64,000 nucleotides of DNA from NCBI GenBank assembly GCA_019671135.1, contig JAHRHY010000003.1:186001-250000 (forward strand). The letters run 5' to 3'. The position numbers and the translations under genes are program-made. This DNA is from Linnemannia hyalina. Taxonomy: Eukaryota > Mortierellomycota > Mortierellomycetes > Mortierellales > Mortierellaceae. Shown here piece after piece: positions 34,418 through 46,530 of this stretch (position 1 is its first letter; each line of letters starts with the position of its first letter). The notes under the pieces were generated by a model, which saw nothing but the letters and a program-made list of their open reading frames with translations, did not search any database and was not told the DNA's origin.

Positions 34418-35060
34418 GCTGGATGCGTCGAGACGAGCTTCCAAGACTGCTTGTCTTGCTCCTTGCGCTACTCGTCTGGTCTTGGTGCTCTCGAGTATCG
34501 TTGAGTTGGTTGGAGTCCTGGGAGGGTTGACTTGTCGCCGTCGGTGTTGAGGGAGTGGAAGAGTGGGAGAGTGGGAGTCGATGGGGGTAGAAGTTGATGG
34601 CGGAGGTATGGTTTTTGTGTCTGTTTTATCAGGATTGGGTGGAAGGATAGGGGCAGTGATAGTGATAGCAATAAGGATATGATAGGGATAGGGATACGGA
34701 AATACTTGTGCTTGTCTTCGATGCTTTACTATTTGAAAAATAAATACCATCAAAAAAGGCCCCTTTTATTTATGAACCGCAAAAACAGGAGGTGGTAGTG
34801 AGGTGTTCGCTTTCTTTCATAAAAATCGACTCCTCATTGTTTGTAGCGTGTTTCACGCTCGTTCATAAAAGGAGGAAGAGAAACGTGATTGTCGATCCTC
34901 ATGCAGGTGTGAACTGTGGATCGAAAGAACGTTCAGGCAGAAAAGTAATCGTGCTCTCTTTGTTTGTTCCTTTTGTTTGCTATGTATCCACACGCATCTC
35001 CACAGCTTCGTCGTATATGAACAAACACATGTGTGTGTGCACAGATTACATCGTCAAGGG

Positions 35061-35999
35061 CGCCATCAGGGCTACCACAATGTCCATGCGTCGTTAAACT
35101 CTGTCAAAGAACCACAGACTTGTCACTGTTGTCTTTGAGAGGAGGAATAGGTATTGAATGTGATGAAAAGGAGGGTTCATGATCCATTTCAGGGGGTGTG
35201 TGAGTGTGGCTAATTCGCAAAGCTTGTTCACCAAGGGAGGGGCTCGGAAACATAATTTCGAGAACCCTCTTTGATTCAAAGCTTGATAAGTAAAAAGAAG
35301 GACTGGAGCATGAAAAATGATACATGACTGTTCGTACGTCGATCCATCCATACAAGGGGTGTATCGGCACAAGGCGCCCGGCAGATCCGAATGAACAAAT
35401 GACTGTTGTTTGCTGTCGCCGTTTTGCCACTAAATCGAGAGGTGGAGCGGTGAACACAAATGAACCCCATCCACACGACTGGGCTAAGGTAGGCCCTGGG
35501 CACTGGACAGGGTATACAGGATCAGGATTGGATTGTTCATGTTTTTTGTTTGCTCTGTTTTTTTTCTCCTTCCTTGTCTTGCTCTCATCACAAGTATGTG
35601 TGCGCAGACAGTCCATGTGAAAAAAAAAATCACAAGTCGACGAACGTTAATTCATGTTGCTACTTCTCGCCCATCTTCTCACGACTTCTCGTCATTCTTT
35701 CTTCTTTCCTTTCTCACCTTTTCATCTCTCCAAAGCTCCCTCCTTTCCTTTTACTTCTCTTCTTCCACCCTTCCTTCTCTTTCCTCCTTTCTTCTCTCTC
35801 ACCCCCACTCATATACCCGCCATCCTCCAACTCTACGGCAATCACTGTTCCCTGTCAGTCTCGACTCCATCCTCCCTCAGCCCGCATAACAAACAAACGC
35901 ACAATCCTTGCACGATTTGACGAACAACACAACAAACAGGAACAGAACACAGCAAACAGCCAAACAAACAAACATCACAGACAACAAATACTTCCCACA
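35061..35999. other. Intergenic with C/T-rich leader of gene 5
   Basis: No gene is supported in 35061-35650. The stretch 35660-35880 is a C/T-rich leader like those before genes 1, 2 and 6. Confidence 0.5.
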
Positions 36000-37025
36000 A
36001 TGCAGACATCAAAACAACGCCCATACAAACACCTCCTCTGGATCCGGATCCTCCTCGGAATAATGTCCGTCACCAACCTCGCCGTCCTTTCCATGCCCAT
36101 GTTCACCCAGGGACCTTTCCACTACGAGGAATTTCTCGACATCCATCAGTTCGTACTCAACTTCATCATCCTTCTCGCCTGTATACACGTCATATGCACC
36201 TGCTGTTACCGGTTCCCATCTCTAATCCGCCTTGTCTCGGGATGTTGTCTTGTCGTCGCCAGCTTGGCCTACCCGATCGGGATCTTTGTCAAGATCAGTC
36301 AACATAATGTTGGATTTGGTGGAGGATGTAACGGATACGAGTACGAGTACGACGACTCTGGATCTGAGGCAGATATGGATGGTCAGGAGCAGCACACCGT
36401 TATGAAGACGCGGTGTTATATGCAGTACTTGATTGGGACCCTGAACATGTTGATGGCGTGCCTGTTGGCGGCAGAGGTTGGGCTGTCATGGCGGATGAGT
36501 CGGGATTGGGAGTACCTAGATCTGGTCGCGAAGGAGAGACAGGATATCGAGTTGAGGGAGATGCAAAGGCGAGAGCGAGCCATGATGGTGCATCAATATC
36601 AGCCCGACTTGACTCTGGAAGATCATGGTGATGACACGAACGATTCTACGGGAGAAGATGAATTGCCAGAGTACCAGCAGAGGGAGACGACCGTTGGGTT
36701 GGGGCGATTAGTCGATATGGGTGACTTTGTCAACGGAGAGGCTGAGGAGGTTTGCCCACACCCTTACATTGAGCAGGAAGAAGGAGAAGGAGAAGGTCGG
36801 GATACAGGATACCTGGACCCGTCGCCGTTTTCCGCGGAGGATATCGAGGCCCAGGCAGGACAGCCAACACCTTTGACGGAAGGAAGTGAAGGAGGAGGAG
36901 GAGGGTCGAGAACAAACGGCGATAGCGAATCAGAGGTTGCGATTGAGGCTGAGGCAGAGGAAGGGTCCAGATTGAGTACAGTCGTTGTTGTGCCGATGGG
37001 CTTGCCTCCAAGCTACACGCCTTGA
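36000..37025 (+). CDS. Four-span membrane protein with PY-type tail (tetraspan cluster, gene 5)
   Basis: Intronless, 341 aa. Starts at 36000 (cccacaATGcag). There are four hydrophobic segments: about residues 12-30, 50-68, 75-95 and 140-162. The third loop has GGCNGYEY and, after an acidic insert, TRCYMQ, the two cysteines shared with genes 2 and 6. The last span includes LLAAEVGLSW with the common acidic residue. The tail has HQYQPDLTL, ELPEYQQRE, the GLGRLVDMG block and the ending LPPSYTP, so both LPxY and PPxY motifs are present. Probably an integral membrane scaffold for WW-domain proteins; inference only. Confidence 0.8.
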   Translation: MQTSKQRPYKHLLWIRILLGIMSVTNLAVLSMPMFTQGPFHYEEFLDIHQFVLNFIILLACIHVICTCCYRFPSLIRLVSGCCLVVASLAYPIGIFVKISQHNVGFGGGCNGYEYEYDDSGSEADMDGQEQHTVMKTRCYMQYLIGTLNMLMACLLAAEVGLSWRMSRDWEYLDLVAKERQDIELREMQRRERAMMVHQYQPDLTLEDHGDDTNDSTGEDELPEYQQRETTVGLGRLVDMGDFVNGEAEEVCPHPYIEQEEGEGEGRDTGYLDPSPFSAEDIEAQAGQPTPLTEGSEGGGGGSRTNGDSESEVAIEAEAEEGSRLSTVVVVPMGLPPSYTP

Positions 37026-37915
37026 TCTATGGATCATTCACGGATCACAGAAAAAAATAATCCAATAGAGCCCAAAAGGTGACGCAAAGTCGATTGTAGC
37101 GCGGGAACAGGATTTGTTTTTTTTTCGCTACGCCTGGGCACCATCTATTTCTCATGCACCTTTTCGGCGTCCTGACTATCTATTTGTGAATTGATCCATG
37201 TGCCAAGCTGGGCGGAGATGAAAGAGTCTGAGTCTATCCTTTTTCTTGAATGAATGAAGGAGAGAGAACAGCTGTGGTGGCTAATTCAGACGTCTCGTTC
37301 ATATTCGTCGTTGTTTTTGTCGTCAGCGATTAGCACGAACCTTTCCAACACCTATATGAGTCTTGCTTTCTAGCTTGTTTGTGGGTGTCTCACCCATCTA
37401 ATCAATATTTATTTCCCTCCTCCCCCTTTTTCCGTTTGGGACAGGGGCAAGAAAAAAGAAAAAGAGACGTTTCAGGAACAAAAAAAAAGGAAAAAGGACA
37501 AAGGAAAGGGTGGGAGGAAGAACCTGTCCACCTCACTCCATTGTCCTCTCCACTCCAGACAACTGACCTAGACCCTTACCCTGCCTGCCTTGCATTGACT
37601 TCCCCTTCTTCTCTCCCTCTTCCCCTCTTCCCGCACACGTCGTTTGTTCATTCTATCTTTTACGCCCCTTCGTCATTCTTATTTATTTCCGTCCTTCCCT
37701 CTAGAGTGAACCACACCCCCCACCCACCTTCCTTGCTTTCTTTTTTTTTTTCCTCTTTATCTGCCAAGTTTATCCTTTCCTCTCTTCCTCACTCTCTCCA
37801 TTCACTCCCTCTCTCTCCATTCACTCTCTCTCTCTCTCGTACACATTCACTCTCCACCCACCAACATACCCATTCACTTACTCAAACTTACTCAAACTCG
37901 CCACACACACTAGCT
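37026..37915. other. Intergenic with C/T-rich leader of gene 6
   Basis: No gene supported. From about 37600 to 37900 the sequence is mainly C and T, the likely leader of the next gene. Confidence 0.5.
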
Positions 37916-38824
37916 ATGGAAGCCAATTCTCCTCCTCGTCCTCTTCCTCTTCCTAACACAACTCCCCAGTCAAGGTCCAGATCCTTCATCACCTCATTCA
38001 CAACCCAACATCAAACCCTCCTCGCCCTCTTTCTCAGGATCATCCGCGCCCTCCTCCTCCTCCTCGCCTTCGCCAACCTCTGCGCACTCTTTGCCGGCCT
38101 CCAAATCCTCTCTCCTTACGACTACGCTTACCAATACAACTTCCAGGAGACCTCCCACCTCGCCCTCAATACCTTCCTCTTCCTCGCCGTCGTCTACTCC
38201 TTCCTCGGACGAGCTGAATGGTCCGGAGTCACTCGTATCACAACGGGTCTGGTCCTTACCGCCTGGTGTCTCACCCTCAACGTCACCGACCTCAAAAACA
38301 TCCAGGATGAAGGCGGTTGTGTCAACGGAAAACGCTTTAACCCTGTCGAGGACGGAGCATCCTCTTTTGCTGCCAGGACAAGGTGTCAGATCCAGGTGGT
38401 CATCTCGAGTCTGAGTGTTATCTGGGCTGCCCTGTTGATTGCCGAGCTCTTCATGACTAGAACTCACCGCAAGCGGAATATGGTCAAGTTTGGACTCGAC
38501 CGCCCTACAGAGCTGGATGTCATGCCCCAAACCATCCATGTCTACCAACCAGACATGTCCCTGAATGCTGGAGAGAACAATGCACTTCCAGCTACTGCAA
38601 CAGGAACAGCAACAACCGTAGAGTCCGAGACATTGCCAGCATATGAACCACGGTCGACTGGACCCAGGGTACACATCATCGACTTGACCCGTGTAGCAAG
38701 AGGACCACCAGCAACAACAGCAACAGCCACGGGAGCTCAATTGGCTCCAGGTACGCCAGGAACAGAATCTGCAACAGGAGCCCCTCTCCCTCCGCCACCA
38801 AGTTACCAGGCCCCACACTACTAG
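37916..38824 (+). CDS. Four-span membrane protein with PY-type tail (tetraspan cluster, gene 6)
   Basis: Intronless, 302 aa. Starts at 37916 (tagctATGgaa). The N-terminus is proline- and serine-rich, then four hydrophobic segments (about residues 38-60, 78-95, 103-125 and 155-180). The third loop has GGCVNGKRF and RTRCQIQ. The last span is LLIAELFM. The tail repeats the cluster signature: HVYQPDMSL, TLPAYEPRS, VHIIDLTRVARGPP and PPPSYQAPHY at the end. Low-complexity Thr/Ala runs separate the motifs. Function unknown; the tail suggests binding of WW domains. Confidence 0.8.
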   Translation: MEANSPPRPLPLPNTTPQSRSRSFITSFTTQHQTLLALFLRIIRALLLLLAFANLCALFAGLQILSPYDYAYQYNFQETSHLALNTFLFLAVVYSFLGRAEWSGVTRITTGLVLTAWCLTLNVTDLKNIQDEGGCVNGKRFNPVEDGASSFAARTRCQIQVVISSLSVIWAALLIAELFMTRTHRKRNMVKFGLDRPTELDVMPQTIHVYQPDMSLNAGENNALPATATGTATTVESETLPAYEPRSTGPRVHIIDLTRVARGPPATTATATGAQLAPGTPGTESATGAPLPPPPSYQAPHY

Positions 38825-39094
38825 GCTGCCCTCTTCATATATGTGAAATATAAATAAAAAAACAAGGCGCCGTCTTTTCGTCTCTCTCATATTCATTCCT
38901 TTGGTGGCGCATAAGCCAGCTATGCCGCCAATGAGCCCAGTCCGTAGCCTCGTGCTCTTTCTTTTTTAGTTCTTCTTTGTCTTACTTTTGCAATTCACCT
39001 CTTCTTTCCCTCCTTATTTTTTCTCATTTAACATCCATCCTCCATCACTTTTTTCTGATTCTTCTTCTCTTCCACTTTTTTTTATTCCCTCGGA

Positions 39095-41325
39095 ATGACT
39101 CTCCCCTCTGAAACAAACCACAGCCACAAAGTCAACGACAGCGGCGCTGACAATGACGACAGCCCGCATATCACCATAGTTGGCGTTGGCACCGTCAAAG
39201 GCATTCTCGACAAGAACAACAAGGTCGTAAAGTTCCTGAACGTCCCCTTTGGGCTCATCGAGGAGCGATGGCGTCCTGCCGCAAAGGCAAAGTCATGGGA
39301 TGGTATCCGTGATGCCACTAAGCTTGGGTAATAGTGGGGACAGAGACGTGATAAACTCTTGATGTGTCTGCGCTCCATGAGTCTGATCAATAAACCTGCG
39401 TCATGAACTTTGCTGGTCTCACTCCACTCTCCACTGATAACTGACACCTCGCACACTGTCTTCTCACTACTGATGTAGGCCAATGCCACCCCAGAGGACT
39501 ACCAATAACCCGTTCATGTCAACGCTCTTGGGTGTGCCGGACAAGTACGTTTTTGACAAAGATATGAATGAGCGCGACTGTCTGAACTGCAATATCTTCA
39601 TGCCAGCATCAGCTGTGGGGTGTTTGGACGAGAAAAAGCGATTGCCTGTTCTGGTCTGGCTCTTTGGCGGTGGTATGCGAACTGGAAGTAACGCCATTCC
39701 ACTCTATGGTAATGATATAACTTAAGTCCCTCATTTTCTAACTGTTGTGGTACACAAGAGGGAGTGTGTCTGCCAAAACGATGGTATATTAACTCAGCCT
39801 ATGTACTTGTAGACGGGTCGGAACTGGTGCTTGCTTCAATCGAATTGGATAAACCCATGATTGTCGTTGCCATTAACTATCGACTGCACTGCCTGGGTTT
39901 CCTCTCCTCCAAAGAGCTGATCCTGGATGCACAAGAACACGCCAAAACGGTCCCAGAATGCCAAAAAAAATGGTACGATTTGTCCGTGGGAAACTGGGGG
40001 CTGCTTGATCAAGTCTTTGGCCTTGAATGGATCCAGGATCACATTCAAGCGTTTTCTGGAAACCCCAAGCGAGTGACAGTGATGGGTCAATCAGCGGGAG
40101 CAAGTTCGATCTCATACCTACAGTTGATCCCAGAATGTCGAGGGCTGTTTCATCGATCCATCCTTGTCTCTGGCACAGTGACAACCTTGGTGGCGCAATA
40201 CCCTGAGCAAGAAGGGCAGAGGATCTTTGATCGCCTCTGCAGCAACTTTAATGTGCCATCCGATCTGCCGCCGCTGGAGAAGGTGGCCCGACTGAGAGAG
40301 GTCCCGGCGGAGGCGATCTCTGATGCCATCAACAAGGCAACCGATGTTATGTTCCGACCATGTGTGGATGGCGTGGTTTTCAAGCAGGATTGTCGTTTGA
40401 TTGTTGGAGATACCTCATTGTATGACCCTGATCTGAACTGGGTCTTTGCTGGAACGTGCGGTGATGAAGGTGACTGTGCTGTATTCTTGCTAAACTCTTT
40501 TAGACTGAGAACGAAGCGTATAAGCAATCTGTGCTAACCTTCTCCTTTTTACTACCAGGCACGATGATTGTCGAAGAATTGGGCGCATCCACGGTGGCAG
40601 ACTTTGAGCCTTTCAAACGACGAGTATGCGATCCAGCCGATCATGACCTCTTTGACCAGATCTTTGGAGTTCCCAGCACGGACGCCGAGGCATACTCGAT
40701 ATCGTCCCGGCTCTTGAACAGCGGTGTATTCCGGTTTCCGACATTTGAAGTCAGCGAGGCGATCTTGGCTCACCCGACGTGTCAGTTGAGCCGCTTCCAT
40801 ATGGACACTGTTATCCACAAGATCGACAACATGATCCCTGGCTGGGGAGCGCATCACGGTGTTGATCTGCCGTTTACATTTGGAGGCGAGTCGACGGTGA
40901 AGCTGTTATCGGACGAGGAGAGGGAGATGTCGAGGAAGGTACAAGCTGTTTGGGTGGAGGTAGTGACGGCTGCTTCGCCCGAGGCTTCGTCGTTGCCCCT
41001 GGTCAACTGTGTTCTTCCTCGGACTGTGAACCCTCACAAGAAGGAGAAGGAGAAGGAGAAGGAAGTAGAAATAGTGATCGAAGGTGATGGCAATGGAATT
41101 GTTGTGGTTGCAGCGGAGATAGAGGAGGAAGAGGCGGTTGTATTTAGTCGAGACCTAAGGGTGACACGCGGACCAGTCGAGAGAATGACGTCGGAGGAGA
41201 TTGGGTTCTGGCGACGATCGGCAGCATATGCAGTCAAGCAGGCAGCGGAGGGTCGAGCGGAGGTCTTTGGATTTGTCCTCTCTCCACCGCTCCGCTCGTC
41301 CAACAGCTTCAAGAAACAAGAGTAG
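39095..41325 (+). CDS. Type-B carboxylesterase (alpha/beta hydrolase), paralogue 1
   Basis: Four exons: 39095-39327, 39479-39708, 39813-40469, 40559-41325; 628 aa, frame closes. Motifs of the cholinesterase-like family: FLNVPFG, RDCLNCNIFMP, oxyanion region GGGMRTG (preceded by F rather than the usual H), nucleophile in VMGQSAGAS, an acid in GDEGT and a His in GAHHGVDLPFTFG. A Lys/Glu-rich insertion lies near residue 530. No N-terminal signal peptide is evident, so it may act inside the cell. Such enzymes hydrolyse carboxylic esters; the substrate cannot be told. The intron positions and phases match the second esterase at 44387-46530, so the pair arose by duplication and was split by the DnaJ gene. 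Confidence 0.88.
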
Positions 41326-41498
41326 TGTACACGTGATGAATAGATGTGACTTTCTTTATGTTGTTCTACTTGTTGCTTCAGTGGCCCCAGACAAAATGTC
41401 CAAGGGTTGTTAAGTTTCTGGGTTGTTCTTTGTTCCTCTTTTCCTTTGTCCTCCATTCCCCCTTTTCCAACTACACTACAAAACACACAGCTAAAACT

Positions 41499-43611
41499 AT
41501 GATGCGAGGAGATACAAAGTACTACGACACCCTCGGTGTCTCCCCCGATGCAACCGACTCTGAAATCAAAAAGGTACTTTTCACTTCATGGAACGACTCA
41601 GGTCACAACTACTACTCTTCTACACTTCTGCACTTCTGCTTCCCCCCTAACTTTTGTTTTGCCCGCCTTTTCTAACGTCTTCCATGACCTTCCTACTTTT
41701 TTTTTTTCTTTAGGCCTACAGAAAGTTGGCGATGCAGTACCACCCTGACAAGAACCCTGATGCAGGAGACCAGTTCAAGGAGATCAGGTTCGTTGTTATG
41801 AATGGCACTTGTTATGATGCACTGTGCCTGAACAAATTATTGGCTCCTTCCCCACAAGTAATATACCACTTGATTCCCCAACAACTCAACTAACTCTTTA
41901 TTTCATTTTTCCTCGCTTTCTGTTCATATTATTACCATTAGTCATGCATATGAGACTCTGAGCGACCCCGAGAGCAGGGAGATGTACGACCGTTACGGCG
42001 AGGATGGCCCCTCGGGCGGCGGCGGCGGATTCGGCTTTGGAGGCATGTCTCAGGAAGAGATGTTTGCACAGATGTTTGGCGGCGGTGGCGGCTTCTTTGG
42101 AGGCATGGGAGATGAAGGCCATTCTCACCAAGGTCACGGAGGAGGAGGACGCTCAAGAACGAGACGGGGCGAGGATATCTCTCACAACCTCAATGTCACC
42201 CTTGAGGACCTTTATAACGGCAAGACTACCAGGATGTCTCTGCAGAAGAATGTCGTCTGCGGGCTCTGCGATGGGTATGTTTTTTTTTTGTTTTTTTTAT
42301 TGGCTTTTAGTCGTTTTTTTGGATTTCGGAGAACTAGGAAGTGATGTGGTTGTTGAGGTTTTTGGTGGCTGGGGGAGGAAGGGGCGAATGGTTCACTTGA
42401 CCCTTTTGTCTTTGTGTTGTCTCGTATTGTTATGCATGTCTGTGTTTCGGGTTATGACATGCATTAGGAAATCTTTGTTTCTTGCTCGGATAACCCTCTA
42501 ACAGTTCTCTCCTCTTGATGACTTTGTAACACAATAGAAAGGGAGGCAAGGCAAACGCCATCAAGAAGTGCACGACTTGCGATGGTCGTGGTGTCAAGTT
42601 GGTTGTTCGTCAGATTGGCCCCGGAATGATGCAGCAGATGCAGGTCACTTGCCCTGGATGTAAGTTACCTTGTTATAAAGAGACGAAAAATAAGCGGGAA
42701 ACCTTGTTCCTTCGGGACCTTGATCTGGAGGACTTACGATGACACAGTGACGAGACTCCGATTATTTTTTTTCGATCCCTTCGAAATCAATGATAATCAG
42801 AAACGCTAATCATATATGTTCTTTTGTACCATTGATACTATAGGCGATGGCGAGGGTTCAACTATGCGTGAGAAGGACAAGTGCAAAAAGTGCAAGGGCG
42901 TCAAGGTTGTCAACGAGAAGAAGATGATGGAAATCTTTATCGAGAAGGGTATGCGCAACGGCGAGAAGATCCCCATGAAGGGCGAGGGAGACCAGCAACC
43001 TGGAGTTGAGGCGGGCGATGTGGTGTTGGTGTTGCAGCAGAAGCCTCATGCGCTCTTTGAGCGTAGCGGAGCCGATCTTGCCTGCAAGATTACGATCACA
43101 CTTGTGGAGGCACTCTGCGGTTTCTCCAAGATCTTGATCACGCACTTGGACGGACGCGGTATCCATGTTGAGCAGCCTGCAGGAAAGGTCATCAAGCCTG
43201 GTCAAGTCATGAAGATCACTGGCGAGGGTATGCCCCACTACAAGAGACCCATCGATAAAGGCGACCTCTACATCACCTTTGAAGTCGAGTTCCCCAAGGA
43301 CAACTGGGCCACCACCGGCAGCTTCAAGGTAACTTGGATTTTCTCTGCTTCTCGGACTTGTTGAACATGATTGCCTTTCAACTGATACTAACCAACTGTC
43401 CACCTTCTCCTTTTTATGATAGTCGCTTGAGACATTGCTTCCTAAGCGTGAACCCGTGCCAATGGAACCCGAGCTTGTGGACCACTGCACTCTGGAGGTG
43501 GGCGATATGGAGGACTATGGCGCAAACACTCACACCGGAAACGCGTACGACTCTGACGAGGATGATGGTGCGGCCGGACACGGACCTGGCGTGCAGTGCG
43601 CCCAGTCTTAA
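41499..43611 (+). CDS. Type I DnaJ/Hsp40 co-chaperone (Ydj1-like)
   Basis: Six exons: 41499-41573, 41714-41787, 41942-42274, 42538-42659, 42844-43328, 43423-43611; 425 aa. The J domain has YHPDKNPD (the HPD motif needed to stimulate Hsp70). A Gly/Phe-rich region follows. Then come four CxxCxG zinc repeats: [24 protein letters not shown] and CKKCKG. The C-terminal substrate-binding domains follow. The protein ends in CAQS, a CaaX-type box like that of yeast Ydj1, predicting farnesylation and attachment to ER or mitochondrial surfaces. Two ATGs are in tandem at 41499 and 41502; either could start. Confidence 0.93.
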
Positions 43612-44386
43612 TTCTCTCTCTTGGTTAGTTTCTCTTTTAGGCCATTTTCTCTTTTCATTTCGTATTTTTTTTTATTCTGCCGCATAAAATGTAACATAGA
43701 CAACGATGATGAACGCACAGAAAGACAGACAGACGTAATGGACACACAACATTCAATAGAGCATTCTGCACTTTTTAGTGAACGATACTAACTTGATATG
43801 CGACGCGCAATGACTGTGGCAATGTCCTTTTTTCATGGGTGAAGAAGGTTAAGAAGAATGAGCAGAGTAGGTCAATTGATAGGCGAGAGGGTTGGAAGGA
43901 GTGTTGCAAATGGGTTGCGAACTGCGCACGATCAGCATGCACTTGTTCAAATCCGGGTGCTACCTAATCCGGGAAGACATAATTTCGAACGTGAAGTTGA
44001 TTGAGCCTAGAGTTAAACTGCTTTGACGTCGTTCGTTGTCTTATTTTGAGAGCCGTAGAAAGTTGAAGGGGGTTTTGGACTGCAAAAGGCGGAGGAAGTG
44101 ATAGAAAGGGTCTATGACAAGTGGGCACCGGTGACAAAAAAGAAAGTAAAAAAAAAAAAAGGCTGGCCATCCATTTCCGGTATCGACTTTGTTAGAAAAC
44201 GTATTATTTTCTGGCAATGGTTTGAGTGTACGTTATTTGACGTCATTTTTCTTTTAAAAAGCAGGATGAATTGGCTCGTCCCCTTTTCTTTCTTTTCTTG
44301 TTGGTTCATCCACGCTCTCGCTCCATACACACTTACTCACTCTCCTCTCTTCACGCACACACATTCAAAACAAATATTCAGGAGCA
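43612..44386. other. Intergenic, nothing recognised
   Basis: The stretch holds the DnaJ 3' region and the esterase promoter. No gene or repeat is supported. Confidence 0.5.
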
Positions 44387-46530
44387 ATGACGATGGCGCA
44401 TAACCAAGACGCAGGCCCTGTGGTCTTAATCCCTAACCTAGGCTCTGTCAGGGGTGTGTTTAACAAGGACATGGGCAACAAGGTCGCCAAGTTCTTGAAC
44501 GTCCCCTTTGCTGTTGTCGAGGAACGGTGGCGTCCGGCGACGAAGGTCCAAGCTTGGGATGGTGTACGTGATGCCACCAAGCTTGGGTACGTTCAGTGCT
44601 TCCTCTTCGACCCCTCGCTCTGAACCTGATTTTGGGGGGAACGCTCGAGGTTTCTTCGTTATCCTGAAGCCACTAATAACACTTTTCTTTCTTTTTGTGG
44701 GGTGGGAATGGTAGGCCAATGCCACCACAGCAGACAGAGAACAATGCGTTTTTGTCGATGTTCCTGGGTGTTCCCGAGAAGTTTGTCTATGACGAGGATA
44801 TGAGCGAACGCGATTGTCTGAACTGCAATATCTTTATGCCTGCGTCGGCTGTTGGTTCTTCTGAAGAGTTGCCGGTTCTGGTGTGGATCCATGGTGGTGG
44901 GATGCGTAATGGGGCTAATTCTGTTCCTTTGTATGGTATGTTCCTTGTATTTTGTCTTCCTCGTTCGATTTGCTATCATGGTCTGCTCTCAACATACAAA
45001 TGCATGGGATGTGAAAGAATAAATGGACGCTAAGGCAATTTTTACCCTATTTCTGTGTGTATGTGCGCAGAGTGCTCGGACTTGGTGTTGGAGTCGATCA
45101 ACCAGGACAAGCCCATGATCGTCGTCACGCTCAACTACCGCCTCAACTACTTTGGCTTTCTCTCCTCCAAAGAACTCCTCCTCGACGCCCAACAACACGC
45201 CAAGACCATTCCTGACAATCAATGGTACGATGGCTCGGTCGGGAACTGGGGAATCTTGGACCAAATCCTAGGGCTGGAATGGATCAGGGATCATATTGGC
45301 GCTTTCTCGGGCAACCCCTCCCGCGTCACAATTATGGGCGAATCTGGCGGGTCTATTGCAGTTTCGTACCTCCACCTGATCCCCCAGGCGCGAGGGCTCT
45401 TCCGCCGCTCGATCCTCCAATCTGGTGCGGCATCGACGATGCCAGAGATGTACCCGGAGCAAGAGGGACAGGTCATGTTTGATCGTCTATGTAAGTTGTG
45501 TGAGATCCCAGAAGATTTGGAACCCTTGGAGAAGGTTGCAAGACTGAGGCGGGTGCGGGGGGAGAAGTTTGTGGAGGATATGAATGCGACGCCGTTTATT
45601 CTTTTTAGGCCCAGTTTGGATGGGGTTGTGTTTAGGAAGGATTGTAGGATGACGGTGGGGGATGCTGAGAGTTATGATCCGCAGTTGGAGTGGGTCATGA
45701 CTGGTAACACCCGCGATGAAGGTAGACCCAATGCTATGTTTTCTTGCTGTTTATCGTTTTTGTGAGGAAGTTATTTACCAGATTGATATATAACCTTCCT
45801 TGTCTTTGCATGGGAACAAAAAAAAACAATCGGAATAGGAACGATGTTTGTAGTACAACTAGGAGCGTCCACACTCGAAGAACAGGATCCCCTCATTTCC
45901 CGCCTCTGCCCACTTTCCTCCCGTCCCCAATTCACCACCATCTTCGGGACCCCCTCAACCGACACAGAAGTCCAACACCTCTCCATGCGCCTCACCGGCG
46001 ACGGCGGGTATCGCTTCCCAACTCTCCAAATCAGCGAAGCCATCAAGGCTCACCCCACTGCCCAATTGACCCGATACCATTTCGATCGTCATACCGAGAA
46101 GCTTGAGGGAATGATGCCCGGGATGGGAGCTCATCATGGAGTTGATTTGTTTTTCGTTTTCGGAAACGCGACGGCGAGGGGCTTGTTGAATAAGGAAGAG
46201 AAGGGGTTTGTGAAGAAGGTCCAGGCGGTTTGGATCGAGTTTGTGACGGCCGCTTCGCCCATGGCTTCTACACTCCCCAAGGTTCTCGGTAGTCTTCATC
46301 CTACTACTTCTTCGGGTGAGGGTGTGGGCGCGGGAGAGGAGGCGGTGGTGGCAGAGAAAGAGGCGATTGTGTTTGGGGACGATTTAAAAGTAACAAGGGG
46401 TGCGGTGGAGCGGCTTTCAGCAGAGGAGATTGCGTTCTGGTGGAAATCTTATGCGTATGCTGCTGAGCAGGCTAAGCTTGGTCGAGCTGGTGAAGTTGGC
46501 TTTAACCTTGCCAAGGGCATCAAGCCATAA
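44387..46530 (+). CDS. Type-B carboxylesterase (alpha/beta hydrolase), paralogue 2
   Basis: Four exons: 44387-44586, 44715-44935, 45071-45721, 45839-46530; 587 aa, frame closes with the same phases as paralogue 1. The catalytic set looks complete: HGGGMRNG (oxyanion hole, with the usual His), IMGESGGS nucleophile, TRDEGT acid and GAHHGVDLFFVFG histidine. The first ATG (MTMAH) at 44387 is used; a second lies at 44393. No signal peptide is evident. Codon use shifts along exon 3 from C-ending to G/T-ending codons. Substrate unknown. Confidence 0.9.

Larger units (their letters stand above)
32210..35060 (+). repeat. Segmental duplication, copy B
   Basis: This is the counterpart of copy A, carrying the gene at 33320-34417. 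Upstream it shares tcaatgcggaggaaataaatagg (32235), the caccttgacgatgctgacgg to cctcatagctcatcc block (32660-32722), gaccggcat (32798) and gttaaacagaagaa...agacataaacaaa (33073). Downstream it shares tcctgggagggttga (34517) and agcttcgtcgtat (35003). Copy B also has a (CT)n tract at 32816-32864. Confidence 0.7.
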
